DNA of 32,605 bases, from assembly GCA_028721415.1 (NCBI GenBank), contig JAQYIU010000077.1, positions 1 to 32,605 of the forward strand, given 5' to 3'. Position numbers and translations under genes: made by a program. The stretch comes from Lachnospiraceae bacterium. Lineage in GTDB: Bacteria > Bacillota > Clostridia > Lachnospirales > Lachnospiraceae. The notes beneath the pieces are model-generated. The model worked only from the letters and a program-made list of their open reading frames with translations. It was not told the DNA's origin and searched no databases. This document shows, piece after piece, positions 25,541 through 32,565 of this stretch (within the stretch, counting starts at the first letter, position 1; every line of letters starts with the position of its first letter).

Positions 25541-26346
25541 AATATTTCCTCCACAATAACCGTCACATCCTGAATTTCACTGGCGATTCCTCTGAAAATA
25601 CCTTTATTAATAATACAGTCATCGGCATCGAGACCATGGGACACAATGATATAGTCATCGTCTACCCATCGATCATTGGTTGGATCGATTTCATACCACT
25701 GACCGGTACAACGATCACATACTGCAACCCAGGCATGAGATGCACCTTCCCCTGACATATATCCGGCTACATATATAGAAGGAATCCCCATAAAACGACA
25801 TAATGAAATCATAATATGGGCATAATCCTGACAAACTCCTTTTTTCTCATCAAATGCCTCTTCTGCCGTCGTTCGAATATTCGTCGCACCCGGACAATAT
25901 TCCATATGATGAAAAATCTCTTCCATGAGAGAAAAAACCATATTTTGAAAATCAGAAATGGTTTCATCTGCGTGAAACCATTTTTTCTTAAATTGCTCCG
26001 CAAAGCACTTCATTGTCTGACTGCATTTTGTCAATGATGTCTCATATCCATAACGTTCCATCCCGGAATCCACCCGGATACCTCCGAAAGAACGGTCTAC
26101 GATTGCATTTCCCTCAATCTGTACGGAAAAATAATCATGGGGTTTCTGAATACATCCATAGAGATAAGATGTTCCAAAAGAATCTCTTCCGGAAGATATC
26201 CATTCAATCGGAGAAATATCCTGTTTTATAATTTCAATCTGCTGTACCTCGCTGGTTGCAGGTATACATTTTAAAGTAAAGGAATGTCCCATTATATCAG
26301 ATGAAAATGCAGAATGCATACGGTAAATAAAATGTAATTGTTTCAT
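25537..26346 (-). CDS. Transglutaminase-like cysteine protease-fold protein
   Basis: A 269-residue protein with an N-terminal beta-rich bacterial transglutaminase extension and a C-terminal core. The triad is C172 (KKGVCQDYAHIMISLCR), H204 (GEGASHAWVAVC) and D221 (WYEIDPTND). No signal peptide is present, so it acts in the cytoplasm. In ATP-grasp/alpha-E gene sets, partners of this type are thought to cleave or transfer amide bonds in a peptide made by the ligase. It has GGAGG 4 bases before ATG, follows the alpha-E gene by 76 bases, and overlaps the next gene by 4 bases. Confidence 0.92.
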   Translation of the reverse strand: MKQLHFIYRMHSAFSSDIMGHSFTLKCIPATSEVQQIEIIKQDISPIEWISSGRDSFGTSYLYGCIQKPHDYFSVQIEGNAIVDRSFGGIRVDSGMERYGYETSLTKCSQTMKCFAEQFKKKWFHADETISDFQNMVFSLMEEIFHHMEYCPGATNIRTTAEEAFDEKKGVCQDYAHIMISLCRFMGIPSIYVAGYMSGEGASHAWVAVCDRCTGQWYEIDPTNDRWVDDDYIIVSHGLDADDCIINKGIFRGIASEIQDVTVIVEEIL

Positions 26347-26422
26347 GTGACCTCCTCAGATTATTTTACAATAATTCAAAGACTATCACAAAATATCTTT
26401 CGTTTCAACTCCTTTACAAGTG

Positions 26423-27118
26423 TTAAAAATCCAATAACGTTTCCAGTGCACGAATCATTTTCTGCCGAATCATTGCCGGATCAGATTCCGGATGATCTTC
26501 TTTTTCACACTGTAGTAAATAAGAGAACCGTACAAGAGCTACATCGTTATATTCGATTTCGGTGCGTTTGATTCGTGCACATAATTTCTGATATTCTGAT
26601 ATAAGAGAAAGTTCATCACTGCCAAGACGAAGATATAAATCGATGCGCTCAATACTTTTTCCTGTTTTAATAATATTTCTTGTCTCCGTATCAACAATAT
26701 AGTCATCGGCACATGCCCAGAAAGCTAAAAGCATATCAAGAACGTTCTGTAATTCCATCAACGGCGAAGAAGAATGCATTGTCTTTTCCATCGTAGAAAG
26801 ACAAAGCTGCAGATACGCCATTGTTTCTGTTCCAATTTCATCTCTCAAAACGATAGCATTATCATAGGCACGAATAAGATTACTGATTACAGAATCAGGA
26901 TTGGTTTTATCATAAAGATATCGGTTAATGAAGTCATCGTTAGACTGATAAATAATTGGAATATTTAATTTATTACAATAATCCGAATATCCATCCGTTT
27001 CATTATCGATCATCTTGTCAAATTCAATATAAAATTTACGGATCGTCGTATAAACTCTCTCACTATAACGACCAAGCCACAGCAGATTATTGGCTTTCAC
27101 TAACGAGATAATACCCAT
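26423..27118 (-). CDS. Alpha-E domain protein
   Basis: An all-helical 231-residue protein of the alpha-E family (COG2307-like). The N-terminus SLVKANNLLWLGRYSERVYTTIRKFY carries the family's conserved GRYxER element. Its biochemical role is unknown, but it nearly always accompanies the circularly permuted ATP-grasp protein and is thought to work with it in peptide or amide synthesis. At 231 residues it is shorter than the roughly 300-residue members I know. The start overlaps the ATP-grasp gene by 19 bases, with AGGAGG about 12 bases upstream inside that gene. Confidence 0.88.
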   Translation of the reverse strand: MGIISLVKANNLLWLGRYSERVYTTIRKFYIEFDKMIDNETDGYSDYCNKLNIPIIYQSNDDFINRYLYDKTNPDSVISNLIRAYDNAIVLRDEIGTETMAYLQLCLSTMEKTMHSSSPLMELQNVLDMLLAFWACADDYIVDTETRNIIKTGKSIERIDLYLRLGSDELSLISEYQKLCARIKRTEIEYNDVALVRFSYLLQCEKEDHPESDPAMIRQKMIRALETLLDF

Positions 27119-28413
27119 GTGTCTTTAAATCCTCCTCCCTGTGATGAGTTAACAATAAATGAGTCCGGCACTCTGGAAAAACGGGTCAGACCACTTGCCC
27201 AGATTTTGGTTTCTTTTCCACTTAACACAAATGCACGCAAATCGGCTTTTCTAGGCACGATTTCGTTGTTATCCATAATATCAATATCCAAAAAATCAAT
27301 GACTTCCTGTGCAATGAAACGTCTTCTTTCTCTCCGAACTGTCTCTTTGAATTCTTCTCTTTCTTCCTGGGAAAGAGCACTTCCAAACACAACGCCATAT
27401 CCGCCAGCTTCCGCCACATCTTTGATGACAAGTTTATCAAAGTTCTCTATGACATAATTAAAATCATCATCATAAAACGGGAGATATGTCGGTGCATTTT
27501 TCAGGATTGGAGTCTCATGAAGATAATACTCAATCATTTTCGGAACAAAATAATAAATACCTTTATCATCAGCAATTCCATTTCCAGGAGCATTGATGAT
27601 TGCCACATTGCCCTTTCGATAAATATCCATGATATGAGGAACACCAATCAGAGATTCCTCACGGAAAGTCATCGGATCTAGATAATCATCGGAAATACGA
27701 CGGTAAACTGCACCAACTTTCTGGTCTTTTCCATGGAAGTCTTTGTAATAAAGATAATCACCTTTTACTACCAGATCAGAATTCATTGCAAGAACTGCAC
27801 CGGATTTTTCTGCCAGATAGGAATGTTCAAAATAAGCTGCATTATATCTGCCAGGCGTGAGAATGACATTAATACCTCCTGTATTGGAATAATCCATGGT
27901 TTCTTTTAATAACTGCGCATAATTCCGGTTATCAAGAATCTTATGTTTCCGGAAGATCTCCGGTGCGGCACGACGGCAAAGATTCCGTGCGATCATCGGA
28001 TAAGAGGCTCCGGAAGGAACTCGAAGATTATCTTCCAGAATATACCAGGACTTATCTTTTGCCTGCACAAGATCAATACCTGAAATATGACTGTATATCC
28101 CTTTCGGCGGCATAATACCTTCACACTGTTTCAAGTATCCTGGTGAGGAGAAAATGAAGTCTTCCGGAATAATTCCGTCTTTTAATATTTTCTTATCTCC
28201 ATAAATATCTCCAAGAAACAGATTGAGGGCATCGACACGCTGACGAAGTCCGGCTTCCAGTTCTTCAAATTCTTCCGGTGTAATAATTCTTGGAATCGGA
28301 TCAAACGGAAACAACTGTTCTTTAAACTTTCCATCTTTATAAATCCCAAATTTTACGCCATATCTGGCCAATAATCGGTTAATTGATTCTGTATGATCTA
28401 ATAAATCAAACAT
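27100..28413 (-). CDS. Circularly permuted type 2 ATP-grasp protein
   Basis: A 437-residue predicted ATP-dependent carboxylate-amine ligase (COG2308-like). Family landmarks in order are PFDPIPRIITPEEFEELE, RVDALNLFLGDIYG, GIDLVQAKDKSWYILEDNLR, the VPSGASYPMIARNL segment, and the nucleotide-binding KLVIKDVAEAGGYGVVFG. A metal-site region lies near DLRAFVLSG. Members are predicted to join amino acids into short peptides or onto a carrier; no product is established. GGAG lies 5 bases before ATG. It is the first gene of a five-gene operon with alpha-E, transglutaminase and two AstE-like proteins. Confidence 0.92.
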   Translation of the reverse strand: MFDLLDHTESINRLLARYGVKFGIYKDGKFKEQLFPFDPIPRIITPEEFEELEAGLRQRVDALNLFLGDIYGDKKILKDGIIPEDFIFSSPGYLKQCEGIMPPKGIYSHISGIDLVQAKDKSWYILEDNLRVPSGASYPMIARNLCRRAAPEIFRKHKILDNRNYAQLLKETMDYSNTGGINVILTPGRYNAAYFEHSYLAEKSGAVLAMNSDLVVKGDYLYYKDFHGKDQKVGAVYRRISDDYLDPMTFREESLIGVPHIMDIYRKGNVAIINAPGNGIADDKGIYYFVPKMIEYYLHETPILKNAPTYLPFYDDDFNYVIENFDKLVIKDVAEAGGYGVVFGSALSQEEREEFKETVRRERRRFIAQEVIDFLDIDIMDNNEIVPRKADLRAFVLSGKETKIWASGLTRFSRVPDSFIVNSSQGGGFKDTWVLSR

Positions 28414-28450
28414 ATACTCTCCTCTCTTCTTTTCTAAAAATGCAAAAGAA

Positions 28451-28482
28451 AAAGGCGCTTTACAAAACTGTAAAACGCCTTT
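28451..28482 (-). promoter_or_regulatory. Terminator-like hairpin at the 5' end of the ATP-grasp operon transcript
   Basis: Stem AAAGGCG-C-TTTACA against TGTAAA-A-CGCCTTT (13 pairs, one mismatch, AAAC loop on the plus strand). On the minus strand it is followed by TTTTCTTTTGC, and on the plus strand by GTTTTTTT, so it looks bidirectional. With the promoter at 28494-28522, the minus transcript would start about 5 bases before the stem. No gene lies upstream on either strand for it to terminate, which suggests attenuation or 5'-end stabilisation. Confidence 0.65.
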
Positions 28483-28493
28483 GTTTTTTTAAA

Positions 28494-28522
28494 ATTCTAC
28501 GTTATTTTCCTGATACTGTCAA
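28494..28522 (-). promoter_or_regulatory. Promoter of the ATP-grasp operon
   Basis: Minus-strand consensus TTGACA (28517-28522), exactly 17 bases, TAGAAT (28494-28499). It lies 81 bases upstream of the ATP-grasp start codon. Confidence 0.8.
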
Positions 28523-28568
28523 TAGGAAACTAAAGAAAAGAGGAAAATTATTCCTCTGGTTTCCTATT
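28521..28568. repeat. 48-bp inverted repeat between two divergent promoters
   Basis: Outer arms AATAGGAAAC (28521-28530) and GTTTCCTATT (28559-28568) are perfect complements. Inside, GAGGAA (28540-28545) pairs with TTCCTC (28551-28556). It touches the -35 box of the ATP-grasp promoter and lies 64 bases from the -35 of the HPr-like gene. No U-tail follows on either strand. This position suggests a protein-binding site serving one or both promoters. Confidence 0.55.
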
Positions 28569-28631
28569 ATCCTATTTGGAAGAAATGAAAGATTGTACAT
28601 AAATAAATTCAAAAACAACACATAAAAAGGA

Positions 28632-28660
28632 TTGACAGACAAAAAAAAATCGTATATGAT
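28632..28660 (+). promoter_or_regulatory. Promoter of the HPr-like gene
   Basis: Plus-strand consensus TTGACA (28632-28637), 17 bases, TATGAT (28655-28660). It predicts a start near 28667 and a leader of about 119 bases. Confidence 0.8.
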
Positions 28661-28698
28661 TAGCGCAATCGATTTCCAATATACTTTTGTGACATCAG

Positions 28699-28765
28699 AT
28701 GGGGAACATAAGTCTGCAATACAGATAATAATTCCCATACTATGACTCGCAAGCGAGTATTGTAT
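28699..28765 (+). promoter_or_regulatory. Structured 5' leader of the HPr-like gene
   Basis: Two stem-loops lie between the predicted start and the ribosome binding site. In the first, GGGAA (28702-28706) pairs with TTCCC (28732-28736), with an inner TCTG/CAGA stem (28713-28716, 28722-28725). The second is a tight ACTCGC/GCGAGT stem (28745-28758) with a 2-base loop, too small to form without fraying. I do not recognise a known riboswitch class. Confidence 0.4.
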
Positions 28766-28785
28766 TGATAAAGGAGATGGAAACA

Positions 28786-29022
28786 ATGAAAACTTTTACC
28801 GTTAAATTTGACACTGTAGATAATGCTGCTTCTTTTGTAAAATCAATTGAAGATTTTGACAGTCATTTTGATTTAATTTACGGCAAATACATGGTAGATG
28901 CACAGTCTATTCTCGGTGTGATGACCATGAACCTCAGAAATAAAATTGATCTTAGAATTATGGAACGCAACGACGAAATGGATCAGATCATTGAAGCAAT
29001 CACCCCATATATTGCTGCATAA
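28786..29022 (+). CDS. HPr-like protein without the phosphorylatable histidine
   Basis: A 78-residue protein with the size and pattern of HPr. The N-terminus MKTFTVKFDTVDNAASFV matches HPr strand A and the following helix, but the segment is three residues shorter than usual and holds no histidine where His15 would be. The regulatory region VDAQSILGVMTMNLRNKIDL matches the Ser46 segment of HPr, with Ser kept. So it should not carry phosphate in sugar uptake, but it could be phosphorylated on Ser and act like Crh in carbon control; that is inference. I choose ATG at 28786, with AAGGAG 9 bases upstream, over the ATG at 28765. Confidence 0.85.
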   Translation: MKTFTVKFDTVDNAASFVKSIEDFDSHFDLIYGKYMVDAQSILGVMTMNLRNKIDLRIMERNDEMDQIIEAITPYIAA

Positions 29023-29111
29023 TACCATAAATCCCTTACGTGATTTGTAAGCGAAAAAACTGATAACCTATAACAACATAAATTACGAATTAAAAGTATG
29101 CGAAATCGTTA

Positions 29112-29140
29112 TTGATATATTTTTTTTAATATGATATATT
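29112..29140 (+). promoter_or_regulatory. Promoter of the GH13 gene
   Basis: Plus-strand TTGATA (29112-29117), 17 bases, TATATT (29135-29140) with TG at the extended -10 position. Predicted start is near 29147, inside the following hairpin. Confidence 0.6.
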
Positions 29141-29144
29141 ATTT

Positions 29145-29180
29145 AAGGGTCCATTTGTAGATACGGATGGATCCTTTCTT
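29145..29180 (+). terminator. Hairpin: terminator of the HPr-like gene or 5' hairpin of the GH13 mRNA
   Basis: A 10-bp stem AAGGGTCCAT/ATGGATCCTT (29145-29154 with 29167-29176, one G-T pair), 12-base loop, followed by TCTTATTGTT. It lies 122 bases after the HPr-like stop and right at the predicted GH13 start site, so it may do either job. Confidence 0.55.
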
Positions 29181-29252
29181 ATTGTTACAATAAAAATATT
29201 TAGATTTTCAAAATCTGTTATAAGTTATTACAACTCAGGAGGTTACACAATT

Positions 29253-30557
29253 ATGTGGTTTGATGAGGCGGTTATTTATCAGATATATCCGCTGGGATTG
29301 TGCGATGCTTTAGATAAAAAAGATTCCGATCATCGGATTCTACGCATTCTTAACTGGGTAGATCATATCAAGGAAACCGGCGCTACCTGTGTGCTGTTTA
29401 ATCCCGTTATGGAAAGTGACTATCACGGATATGACACCAAAGATTATAATCTCGTTGACTATCGTCTCGGTACAAATGAGGATTTTCGGAAAGTATGTGA
29501 TGCCATTCACAAAGCAGGGCTTAAAATCATGTTTGATGGAGTCTTTAATCATGTCGGACGGGGCTTTTGGGCCTTTAAGGATGTACAGGAGAAAAAATGG
29601 GATAGCCCCTACTGTGGATGGTTCCATCTGAATTTTGACGGAAATACAGAATATGATGACGGTTTCTGGTATGAGGGCTGGGAAGGTCATAATGAACTGG
29701 TTAAATTAAACCTGGATAATCCGGAAGTCAGGAATCATCAGTTTGAAACCATCCGGCAATGGATTGATTTATATGATATCGATGGACTGCGCCTGGATGT
29801 CGCCTATTGCCTCACTGATTCTTATTTAAGAAATCTGCGACAGTTTGCCAACGAAGTAAAGACTGATTTTGTTTTAATGGGAGAAACTCTTCATGGGGAT
29901 TACAATCTCTGGATGAGTGATGAAAAATGTCATTCTGTCACTAATTATGAATGTTATAAAGGATTATATTCCAGCTTTAACAGCGCCAATATGCATGAGA
30001 TCAGCTTCAGTCTTAATCGCCAGTTCGGTTATGAAAACTGGTGTATTTATCGCGGCAAACATTTATTGAGTTTTGTAGATAATCATGATGTTGAACGGAT
30101 TGCCAGCATCCTCGAAGATAAAAATAATCTCCCTGTAATTTACGGACTTCTCTTTGGAATGCCCGGCGTCCCTTCCATATATTACGGAAGTGAATGGGGA
30201 CTTGAGGGTAGAAAAAAAGACGGAGATGAAGCACTACGTCCTGCTATCGAAAAGCCTGAATGGAACGAGCTTACCAATTTTATCGCAGCTTGTGCCAGAG
30301 TTCATACAGAACATCCAGCACTTTGCTACGGTGGCTATCGCAATCTTCATGTCTGGAGTAAACAGCTCGTATTTGAACGTGCCTGTGAAGAAGAACGTAT
30401 CATTGTTGCTCTTAATATGGATGATGTTTCATATTTTGCACCATTTGATGCACAGGCTTTAGAAGGTATCGATCTGTTGACGGGAGAAACCGTCACTTTC
30501 CAGGGAGGCAGGGAACTCCAGCCACACAGCGCAGTTTACTGGAAAGTATCTTTATAA
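29253..30557 (+). CDS. GH13 alpha-amylase-family glycoside hydrolase, cytoplasmic
   Basis: A 434-residue (beta/alpha)8 enzyme acting on alpha-glucosides, probably maltodextrins. The four GH13 regions are DGVFNHV (region I), GLRLDVAY with nucleophile D182 (II), VLMGETLHGD with acid/base E211 (III) and FVDNHDVERI with D279 (IV). The start MWFDEAVIYQIYPLGL and the lack of a signal peptide or carbohydrate-binding modules suit an intracellular neopullulanase or cyclomaltodextrinase-like glucosidase. The usual N-terminal beta-sandwich of those enzymes is missing. GGAGG lies 10 bases before ATG. Transglycosylation or sucrose-type activities cannot be excluded. Confidence 0.92.
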   Translation: MWFDEAVIYQIYPLGLCDALDKKDSDHRILRILNWVDHIKETGATCVLFNPVMESDYHGYDTKDYNLVDYRLGTNEDFRKVCDAIHKAGLKIMFDGVFNHVGRGFWAFKDVQEKKWDSPYCGWFHLNFDGNTEYDDGFWYEGWEGHNELVKLNLDNPEVRNHQFETIRQWIDLYDIDGLRLDVAYCLTDSYLRNLRQFANEVKTDFVLMGETLHGDYNLWMSDEKCHSVTNYECYKGLYSSFNSANMHEISFSLNRQFGYENWCIYRGKHLLSFVDNHDVERIASILEDKNNLPVIYGLLFGMPGVPSIYYGSEWGLEGRKKDGDEALRPAIEKPEWNELTNFIAACARVHTEHPALCYGGYRNLHVWSKQLVFERACEEERIIVALNMDDVSYFAPFDAQALEGIDLLTGETVTFQGGRELQPHSAVYWKVSL

Positions 30558-32423
30558 GTCTCTGTAATTTTTAAAAGCATCTTCATAATCCTGCCATTTC
30601 TCATACCAGAGATGGCAGGATTTTGTATATTCATCTTCCATCTGACTCCATATGTGATTCCATTCCTCCCGATAAGAATCCGAAGTCCAGAATTCCTCGT
30701 TATTTCTTTGATTCAGGTGTTGTTCCATCCGTTCTTTTATCTTTTCCAGTTGTTCTCCTGCCAGCTCCAGCTGCCAGTCTGTATAGGATTGTTCTGTTGA
30801 AAAACGGGCACTCTGCATTCGTTTTGATTCCGGAACCGCTTTTAATTCATGAAGTAATAACGTATTCTCCGCTTCTACAGCACTGATACCGGATTCTTTT
30901 CCCTCTCTTTTTTTTCGAAGCGATTCCAGATAATGTTCATACCCAAATGGGTAATAGGAAACTTTATTTTCTTCAAAAATCAGAAGAGAGTCTGCCACCT
31001 CTTTCAAAAAATAACGATCATGAGAAACGAACAGCATTGTTCCGGTAAAAGCACAAAATGCTGATTCCAGTGTCTCTCTGGCAGATATATCCATGTGATT
31101 GGTCGGTTCATCCAAAATGAGAACATTCGGTCTTCCTTCCAGCATTTCTGCAAGAACCAGCCGACTCTTCTCTCCTCCGGAAAGATCTGATATTTTCTTT
31201 CCCGTTTCTTCTCCGAAAAAAAGATAATTCCCCAACGCCTGTTTGACTTCTTTTATGGTAAGCTTTGGATAAATGTCGTGAAAATGTTCAAATACTCTTT
31301 TTTCTGAGCTTAATTCGCCGCTGTGCTGGTCAAAATATCCGATTTCAATTCCATTTCCCCATTGAAAAGAACCGGACAAAGCCGGAATTTGCTCTGTGAT
31401 CGTCTTAAAAAAAGTTGTTTTTCCAATACCATTCGCTCCGAGCAGCCCTATTTTTTGTCCTCTTTTCACACGCAAGGTCAATTCCTGAAGCATATGATTG
31501 TATCCAATTTGAAGTTGATTGGTATCCAGCACACATTTACTCCCCAACACTTGCGGCTGTATCTTATCTGCGAAGATATGGGATTTGTCTACCCTGGGTT
31601 TTTCTATGATTTCCATTCTTTCCAGAATTTTTTTCTTTGATCTGGCCATTGCAGCTTTTTTGGGTTTGTGTTTGAATCGTTCGATCAGTTCATTTAATCG
31701 TTTTATTTCCTGTTGCTGAGCCAGATATTTTTTGTGCTGAATCTGAATTTCTTTCTGTTTCTGATTTCTGTAATCCGTATAATTTCCGACATATCTTTTT
31801 AGTTTCCCCTCGGTTAGTTCATATACTACATTGACCGTCTGATCGAGAAAAAACCGGTCATGCGATACCACTACAATTGCTCCAGGATAGGATGAAAGAT
31901 ATTCTTCCAGCCAGACTACTGCATCCATATCCAGATGATTGGTCGGCTCATCCAACAGTAAAAGATCCGGTTTTTGCAAGAGTAATCTGATCAATGCCAG
32001 TTTTGTCTGTTCGCCGCCGGAAAATTCTTTGAATTTTTTCTTTTTTTCCTCAGGTAAAAAACCGAAAACTGTAAAAAGTCGATTGTATTCCTGCTCAAAT
32101 AAATATTTTTCTCTGGAATATGGATCTTCTTCTTCTATCATCAAAGAGATTTCTTCTTCCACAGTTGCTTCCGGATTTCGCAAAATATTTTGATGTAGTA
32201 TCCCAATCGTCGTATCTCTTGCCATCCAGATTCCCGGTTGAAATCTTTTATCATCTCTGTCTAAGGGCAGAGTACCTGCAATGACATTTAACAGGGTTGT
32301 TTTCCCGGCACCATTTCGTCCTACCACAGCAATTTTTTCATTCCCGCGAATCTCAAAATCCACATGATTCAGTATTATTTTTCCCCCGAAGGATACGGTT
32401 CCATTGGTAATCTGATACCTCAT
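30552..32423 (-). CDS. ABC-F family ATPase
   Basis: A soluble 623-residue protein with two ABC domains and no membrane segments. Domain 1 has VVGRNGAGKTTLLNVIAG, FSGGEQTKLALIRLL and LLLLDEPTNHLDMDAV. Domain 2 has GANGIGKTTFFKTI, LSGGEKSRLVLAEML and LILDEPTNHMD. The linker between them (about residues 215-280) is Lys/Arg/Gln-rich, as in the tRNA-contacting arm of ABC-F proteins, and a charged coiled-coil tail of about 100 residues follows domain 2. ABC-F proteins act on ribosomes, either as housekeeping factors or antibiotic-protection factors; which applies here is undecided. The ribosome binding site is weak, and a short ORF with a strong site ends 28 bases upstream. Its stop overlaps the GH13 stop. 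Confidence 0.93.
   Translation of the reverse strand: MRYQITNGTVSFGGKIILNHVDFEIRGNEKIAVVGRNGAGKTTLLNVIAGTLPLDRDDKRFQPGIWMARDTTIGILHQNILRNPEATVEEEISLMIEEEDPYSREKYLFEQEYNRLFTVFGFLPEEKKKKFKEFSGGEQTKLALIRLLLQKPDLLLLDEPTNHLDMDAVVWLEEYLSSYPGAIVVVSHDRFFLDQTVNVVYELTEGKLKRYVGNYTDYRNQKQKEIQIQHKKYLAQQQEIKRLNELIERFKHKPKKAAMARSKKKILERMEIIEKPRVDKSHIFADKIQPQVLGSKCVLDTNQLQIGYNHMLQELTLRVKRGQKIGLLGANGIGKTTFFKTITEQIPALSGSFQWGNGIEIGYFDQHSGELSSEKRVFEHFHDIYPKLTIKEVKQALGNYLFFGEETGKKISDLSGGEKSRLVLAEMLEGRPNVLILDEPTNHMDISARETLESAFCAFTGTMLFVSHDRYFLKEVADSLLIFEENKVSYYPFGYEHYLESLRKKREGKESGISAVEAENTLLLHELKAVPESKRMQSARFSTEQSYTDWQLELAGEQLEKIKERMEQHLNQRNNEEFWTSDSYREEWNHIWSQMEDEYTKSCHLWYEKWQDYEDAFKNYRDL
30588..30626 (+). terminator. 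GH13 terminator embedded in the 3' end of the ABC-F gene
   Basis: A 10-bp perfect stem ATCCTGCCAT/ATGGCAGGAT (30588-30597 with 30612-30621), extendable by TTCT/AGAG pairs, followed by TTTG. It begins 31 bases after the GH13 stop and lies wholly inside the last codons of the convergent ABC-F gene. Confidence 0.7.
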
Positions 32424-32451
32424 CTTTTATACACTCTTTTCCTTTTATATT

Positions 32452-32565
32452 TCAATCTGTCATCACAGTGGGCTCGACCCTCTTTGAGATTCGCTGTGCT
32501 TGCTTCACAGCTGTTTTTTGTACTCCCCGTACCTCACTGATACAAATTCCTTTTATTATTCCCAT
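32452..32565 (-). pseudogene. Short ORF resembling the N-terminus of a MOSC-domain protein
   Basis: A 37-codon ORF starts at ATG 32565 with GGAGG 5 bases upstream. Its first 24 residues, MGIIKGICISEVRGVQKTAV plus KQAQ, look like the start of a MOSC-domain (molybdenum cofactor sulfurase C-terminal-like) protein. The rest, RISKRVEPTVMTD, does not, and the expected GIEGDAHAG part is not seen in any frame before the ABC-F gene. It may be a decayed MOSC gene, or it may now act as a leader ORF coupled to the ABC-F gene 28 bases downstream. A hairpin, GCTGTG/CACAGC at 32493-32511, lies within it. Confidence 0.45.

Noticed and set aside
28502-28786. A 94-codon minus-strand ORF upstream of the ATP-grasp operon.
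   Set aside because: It covers the HPr-like promoter and leader, has no convincing ribosome binding site, and reads as low-complexity hydrophobic sequence crossing the inverted repeat and promoters.
32493-32517. A plus-strand terminator-like hairpin (GCTGTG/CACAGC followed by TGTTTTTT).
   Set aside because: No plus-strand gene ends nearby, and it lies inside the MOSC-like ORF of the other strand, so it is probably coincidental.
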